Source of the DNA: Endomicrobium sp.
GTDB taxonomy: Bacteria; Elusimicrobiota; Endomicrobiia; Endomicrobiales; Endomicrobiaceae
DNA: 17,931 bases
Reading direction: 5' to 3'
Assembly: GCA_031273645.1 (NCBI GenBank)
Contig: JAISRM010000170.1
Location: forward strand, 1 to 17,931
In this document: positions 14,861 to 17,931 of the stretch, one piece after another
How positions within the stretch are numbered: the first letter of the stretch is position 1
Layout of the letters: each line of letters starts with the position of its first letter
Translations under genes and position numbers: made by a program
Notes under the pieces: model-generated
The model's database searches: none
What the model was told of the DNA's origin: nothing
What the model saw: only the letters and a program-made list of their open reading frames with translations

Positions 14861-14941
14861 ATGCTTTTAAACATAGTAAAAGCCGTTTTTGCGGCAAAAT
14901 TTAAAGATATATTTGATTTTAAAGGAGCGTATATTTTTTAA
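14789..14941 (+). CDS. Possible 50-residue small protein
   Basis: ATG 14789 opens a frame of 50 codons to TAA 14939-14941. The product is MIYNCLNHYLKISAATGVCA followed by a hydrophobic segment (GFSFMLLNIVKAVFAAKF) and FKDIFDFKGAYIF, so it could be a small membrane peptide. Codon choice (GCA, GCC, TTT, AAA, ATA) resembles the neighbours. The ribosome site is weak (TAGG about 12 nt before). A terminator-like hairpin lies within codons 16-24, which argues against translation of a full transcript; a further stem-loop closes the region after the stop. No family is recognised. Confidence 0.3.
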   Translation: MIYNCLNHYLKISAATGVCAGFSFMLLNIVKAVFAAKFKDIFDFKGAYIF

Positions 14942-14948
14942 CAAAACA

Positions 14949-14985
14949 AAAACAAAAAATCGTTTGTTGAGAGATTTTTTGTTTT
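14949..14985 (+). terminator. A/T-rich stem-loop before the giant ORF
   Basis: Bases 14949-14961 pair with 14973-14985 (13 bp, no mismatch) around an 11-nt loop. The left arm is A-rich and the right arm ends TTTTTTGTTTT. It lies 8 nt after the possible small gene and 93 nt before ATG 15079. It has the look of an intrinsic terminator with a poorly GC-rich stem. The rest of 14986-15078 is AT-rich with no clear promoter; TATATT at 15054-15059 is a candidate -10 without a -35. Confidence 0.45.
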
Positions 14986-15078
14986 CAATACGGCGTAAAA
15001 ACTTTCAATAAAACATCAATCAAGAATGTTAAGCGTGCTTATTTTTATTTTATTATATTATGACAAAAGGGGACTAAC

Positions 15079-17931
15079 ATGAAAGCAATTCATCGAATTA
15101 CAACGCCTATTTGCGCAGCTGCGCGAGCAGCTTGCGATTGGTTTAAACAATTGACTGCAATCAAAATTACGGCTTTGATTGCGGTCAATTGTTTTTTATT
15201 GACCGGAGTTTATGGGCAGGCCGTATCTGCAGTGACTGAAAATATAAGAGCAACGCAGGCATTCAAGCAGATATTTGAAGGTTTTGCCATTCCGTATTCA
15301 TACGGCAAGATAACGTCGGCGCAGTTTAATGCAAGCGACGCCATTGTGATAAACATACAAGACCTCCATTCGCATCCGCAGGTGCAAAAAAATATAAGCA
15401 ATATAATTAAAATTTTTGATAAAGAATTCGGCGTAAAGAACGTATATCTTGAAGGCGCTTACGGGCAGGTCGACACGTCTTGGCTTGCAAATATATCCGA
15501 TAAAACTTTACGCGAAAACGTAATGAGCGTGTTAGTGCAGGACGGGCGTTTAACGGGCGCGGAATATTTTAGCGCAGAAAGCGGCAGGACGGATATAATC
15601 AAAGGGCTTGAAAATAAAGACGAATATCTTGGCAACTTAAAGCGTTTTGGAGACATATTAAATTCGCAAGGCGATATTTCGGTAATATTGGCAAGCATAA
15701 ACGACGATTTAAACGCGTTAAAGAAAACATATTTCAACAGAAGACAGTTGAAAATAGAAGAACTTTCAAAAGAATATCAGTCGGGAGCGTTAAATGTAAA
15801 AAAATACTTTACGCTTATGTACAAACATTCCGACAGTCTTGGCATAGACATGGACAGATATGAAAATATCAGAATGTATGCCAGATTATTGCAGCTTTCC
15901 AGACAAATAGACAATGACAAAGCGACAAAAGAACTTCAAAGGCTCGTATTCACGCTGAAAGAAGTTTTGCCTTATTCGGCTTATAAGATGATAATAGATT
16001 CCACAAATAATTTCAGCGATACCGACAGGTTATATACAAGCGTGGTGATGTTGTCAAAAGAAGGAAAAATAGATTTAACGGTGAGATTTCCTGAACTTTC
16101 AAAGTTTTTAGATTATTACGAGTTAGGCAAAAAAATCAACCCTTTGGAAATGATAAAAGAAGAACAGAAATTTACCGACGAAATAAACTCGGGTTTTGCG
16201 ACAAACAACAGCGAAAGAGAAGTTATATTTTTAACGTCATTTCACAAATATTTGAAAGATTATCTGTCAAGCAAAATAACTGCCGACGACTACGAATATT
16301 ATAAGAACAACATAGCGCAGTTTAAGAAGCTGTGGGTAAAATACGTTGACAACCAGAAGTTAAGTCTTCTTGCAGATTACGAAAAGACCGCCGACGCATT
16401 TTACGGCGTCAATATAGACAGAAACAGATATTTTATAAAGAACATAGACAGCGCCAATAATTTTGGAAAACTTGCAAACAAAGAATATGCAGGCGATGCG
16501 GCCGATAAAGTAGTAGAGTCTATGAAAGACGCCAAAAACGTAAGCATAGTGGTAACCGGCGGATTTCACACGCAGGGTGTTGCCGAGCTTTTAGGCAAAG
16601 CGGGAATATCATACATAGTGATAACGCCCAATGTCAGCGGCGGAGTAGAGCTTGCCGAAGAGAAATATTATCAAATAGCCAAAGAACAAAGCAAAATATT
16701 GTTTAACGCTTTGGCAACGCTTGCGATTTCTTTAGATACTAAAGAAAGGGTCCAGATACTTGCCGGCGAGCTTGTTAAAGTTAACAATCTTATGGCGAAA
16801 GGTCAAACGCAAAATGAAGCGCTGTCTGAGGTGCTGACAACAATATGGAAGCAAGAGAAAGGCGACTCCTACAGGGCTGAAATTCAGGGCGCAAACACAA
16901 ACGACATGATGCTTATTGTGTATAAAGACAATGCGCAAATAGAGCAGTATAAATATAACGGCGTTGATAAATTTGATCTTATAGGGCAAACAAACAGTTC
17001 GCAGGCGGATTCAAAACAAAAATCTGCAAAAAATTCAGGAAAATCCGCTGCAATTTCTGCAGGCATTACCGCCGTTTTGGCAATAGCGGGCTATTCTCTT
17101 TTTACGTTTTATGCGCCATTAGCTCTTCCTTTTGTAATTGTTTTTGCATTGCCGTCGCTGTATTTAGCGGGTTCAATAGGGCTTGGTCTTGCAGAGACAT
17201 TAATTCTTAAAGGCAATCAGGAAGTTGGCGATAACTCAACTACGCTCGATAATATACAAAAGGCTTTTCCTGAATTGTTTTTAAAGCTGGCAAAAGTTTC
17301 AACGAAGCAGGAAATGACAGAGAAAATGTTTGTGCTTGCTGGCAGGAAAATTGAAAGTCCAGACAGCAATGCGATTATGGAAATAGACAAGGATGGTTTG
17401 CCAAAATTTAATTTTGCAAAAATAGAAAAAGTGTTTTTTAGCAGCGACAGAAGTATTATCCGCCACAAATGGCTGCTGGAACTTATAATGAGGCACGAAA
17501 TTCGTCATCAAGCGCATCCTCAATGGAGCGAATGGCGGGTATTTATTTCAGAGCCTGTAGATTTGGCTTCTATTTTGGCAAGAAGCGCGGCAAATGCGAT
17601 AAAAGGAATAGGAAAAGGAATAAGAAACTGGTTTGCCGCCCAAAAAAGCTCCGCACAAACATCGGAAGAAGAAGCAAAACCGGAAGCGCAAGAACCTATT
17701 GCGGTTGAGGCGTCAGCGGAAACTCCAATAGAAATAGAACAGCCCGTTGAAGTACAACCGGAAGTAAAAGAAGAACTTGCTGCAGTTGAGGCGGCGGCAG
17801 AAACCCCGCAGGACAAAATAGAAATAGAGAAATCCGTTGAATCTGAATCAAAACCGGAAGTGAAAGAAGAATCTGCTGCAGTTGAGGCGGCGGCAGAAAC
17901 TCCGCAGGAGAAAATAGAAGCCGGAAAAGCT
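15079..17931 (+). CDS. Giant exported multidomain protein (5' part; runs off window)
   Basis: ATG 15079 (AAAGGGG 6-7 nt upstream) opens 951 codons without a stop to the window edge. Residues 1-51 form a long-n-region export signal (core about 30-44, then AVSA). Residues about 85-510 look like a TraB/ChaN/EreA-type domain: IVINIQDLHSHPQVQKNI (89-106), YLEGAYG (123-129), GRLTGAEYF (156-164) and VTGGFHTQGVAELL (492-505). Two membrane helices lie at about 657-678 and 681-706. HEIRH at 806-810 (MRHEIRHQAHPQW) is an HExxH zinc-protease motif, with Glu818 or Glu825 as possible third ligand. From about 865 the chain is Glu/Ala/Pro/Val repeats. The whole protein is unnamed; the domain calls are inferences. 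Similar very long secreted proteins are known from Omnitrophota and related phyla. Confidence 0.75.
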   Translation, partial: MKAIHRITTPICAAARAACDWFKQLTAIKITALIAVNCFLLTGVYGQAVSAVTENIRATQAFKQIFEGFAIPYSYGKITSAQFNASDAIVINIQDLHSHPQVQKNISNIIKIFDKEFGVKNVYLEGAYGQVDTSWLANISDKTLRENVMSVLVQDGRLTGAEYFSAESGRTDIIKGLENKDEYLGNLKRFGDILNSQGDISVILASINDDLNALKKTYFNRRQLKIEELSKEYQSGALNVKKYFTLMYKHSDSLGIDMDRYENIRMYARLLQLSRQIDNDKATKELQRLVFTLKEVLPYSAYKMIIDSTNNFSDTDRLYTSVVMLSKEGKIDLTVRFPELSKFLDYYELGKKINPLEMIKEEQKFTDEINSGFATNNSEREVIFLTSFHKYLKDYLSSKITADDYEYYKNNIAQFKKLWVKYVDNQKLSLLADYEKTADAFYGVNIDRNRYFIKNIDSANNFGKLANKEYAGDAADKVVESMKDAKNVSIVVTGGFHTQGVAELLGKAGISYIVITPNVSGGVELAEEKYYQIAKEQSKILFNALATLAISLDTKERVQILAGELVKVNNLMAKGQTQNEALSEVLTTIWKQEKGDSYRAEIQGANTNDMMLIVYKDNAQIEQYKYNGVDKFDLIGQTNSSQADSKQKSAKNSGKSAAISAGITAVLAIAGYSLFTFYAPLALPFVIVFALPSLYLAGSIGLGLAETLILKGNQEVGDNSTTLDNIQKAFPELFLKLAKVSTKQEMTEKMFVLAGRKIESPDSNAIMEIDKDGLPKFNFAKIEKVFFSSDRSIIRHKWLLELIMRHEIRHQAHPQWSEWRVFISEPVDLASILARSAANAIKGIGKGIRNWFAAQKSSAQTSEEEAKPEAQEPIAVEASAETPIEIEQPVEVQPEVKEELAAVEAAAETPQDKIEIEKSVESESKPEVKEESAAVEAAAETPQEKIEAGKA
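15114..15136 (+). promoter_or_regulatory. GNRA-loop hairpin inside the start of the giant ORF
   Basis: CGCAGCTGC (15114-15122) pairs with GCAGCTTGCG (15127-15136) with one bulged T at 15133, closed by a GCGA tetraloop of the GNRA class. It also contains the 12-bp palindrome GCGCAGCTGCGC (15113-15124), so alternative folds exist. It covers codons 12-20. Just 9 nt after it comes a second, longer hairpin. Confidence 0.5.
15145..15197 (+). promoter_or_regulatory. Terminator-like 21-bp hairpin with T-run inside the giant ORF
   Basis: Arms 15145-15165 and 15174-15194 pair over 21 positions (20 Watson-Crick and one G-T) around an 8-nt loop, and six T at 15192-15197 follow. It falls in codons 23-40, the export signal region. 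The fold would stop or pause RNA polymerase unless ribosomes cover it, a form typical of translation-coupled attenuation. Whether it acts this way is unknown. Confidence 0.6.
17758..17931 (+). repeat. Tandem 96-nt (32-residue) coding repeats
   Basis: The in-frame unit starting CCGGAAGT at 17758 recurs at 17854 (period 96 nt) and continues past the window edge. The peptide unit is PEVKEE(L/S)AAVEAAAETPQ(D/E)KIE plus a variable end. A more diverged earlier unit starts near 17680. The repeats are acidic and Pro/Ala-rich, likely an extended linker or stalk of the giant protein. Confidence 0.82.

Noticed and set aside
17520..17816. 98-codon minus-strand frame rich in Ser, Ala and Cys
   Set aside because: It is the reverse complement of the acidic repeat region of the giant + strand ORF. 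Its low complexity arises from that repeat, and no ribosome site or family is visible.
17758..17931. CRISPR-like regular repeat
   Set aside because: The 96-nt period is a coding repeat in frame with the giant ORF, with no unique spacers between short repeats.

Overview
The window looks like chromosomal DNA from a Gram-negative bacterium of the phylum Elusimicrobiota, perhaps the Endomicrobium group. The reasons are AT-rich codon use with scattered GC-rich patches, short intergenic gaps, outer-membrane-type barrels with terminal Phe, PorV-like and FlgD/T9SS-CTD-like proteins beside housekeeping genes, and a very long secreted ORF. This placement is an inference from gene content and style; no marker gene was compared. 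Every convincing gene is on the + strand.

Layout. (1) 1-1327: the end of aroC, then aroK, then a lipoprotein of the YiiX/NlpC-P60-like family that has lost its catalytic residues, in one tight operon. (2) 1328-1515: a GC-rich repeat-like patch and a sigma70-type promoter. (3) 1516-4380: a small outer-membrane barrel protein, accA (with an unusual basic tail) and class II fructose-bisphosphate aldolase. (4) 4387-4825: a perfect-consensus promoter, a 96-aa membrane protein and a strong hairpin. (5) 4848-11217: one contiguous operon with a membrane histidine kinase, a response regulator with a degenerate GGDEF-like domain, an OmpR-type response regulator, a sigma70-family factor, a PorV-like barrel fused to TPRs, and a short exported FlgD/T9SS-CTD-like protein. 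(6) 11218-11769: a non-coding stretch full of short palindromes and REP/dRS3-like units, ending in an extended -10 promoter. (7) 11770-14444: a REC-GAF regulator, an RlmD-type 23S rRNA m5U methyltransferase and a PC4/YdbC-type ssDNA-binding protein, followed by two terminator hairpins. (8) 14594-15078: an AT-rich spacer with a possible 50-codon gene or small RNA and several stem-loops. (9) 15079 to the window end: an ORF of at least 951 codons that runs off the edge. It carries an export signal, a TraB/ChaN/EreA-like domain, two membrane helices, an HExxH motif and acidic 32-residue repeats.

The parts most worth a second look are the giant ORF, which has terminator-like hairpins inside its first 40 codons, and the kinase/regulator/sigma/PorV-like operon. 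The operon resembles, in gene content, the PorXY-SigP-PorV logic of type IX secretion in Bacteroidetes. The YiiX-like pseudoenzyme and the clustered CAGAC-N3-GTCTG palindromes are also notable.
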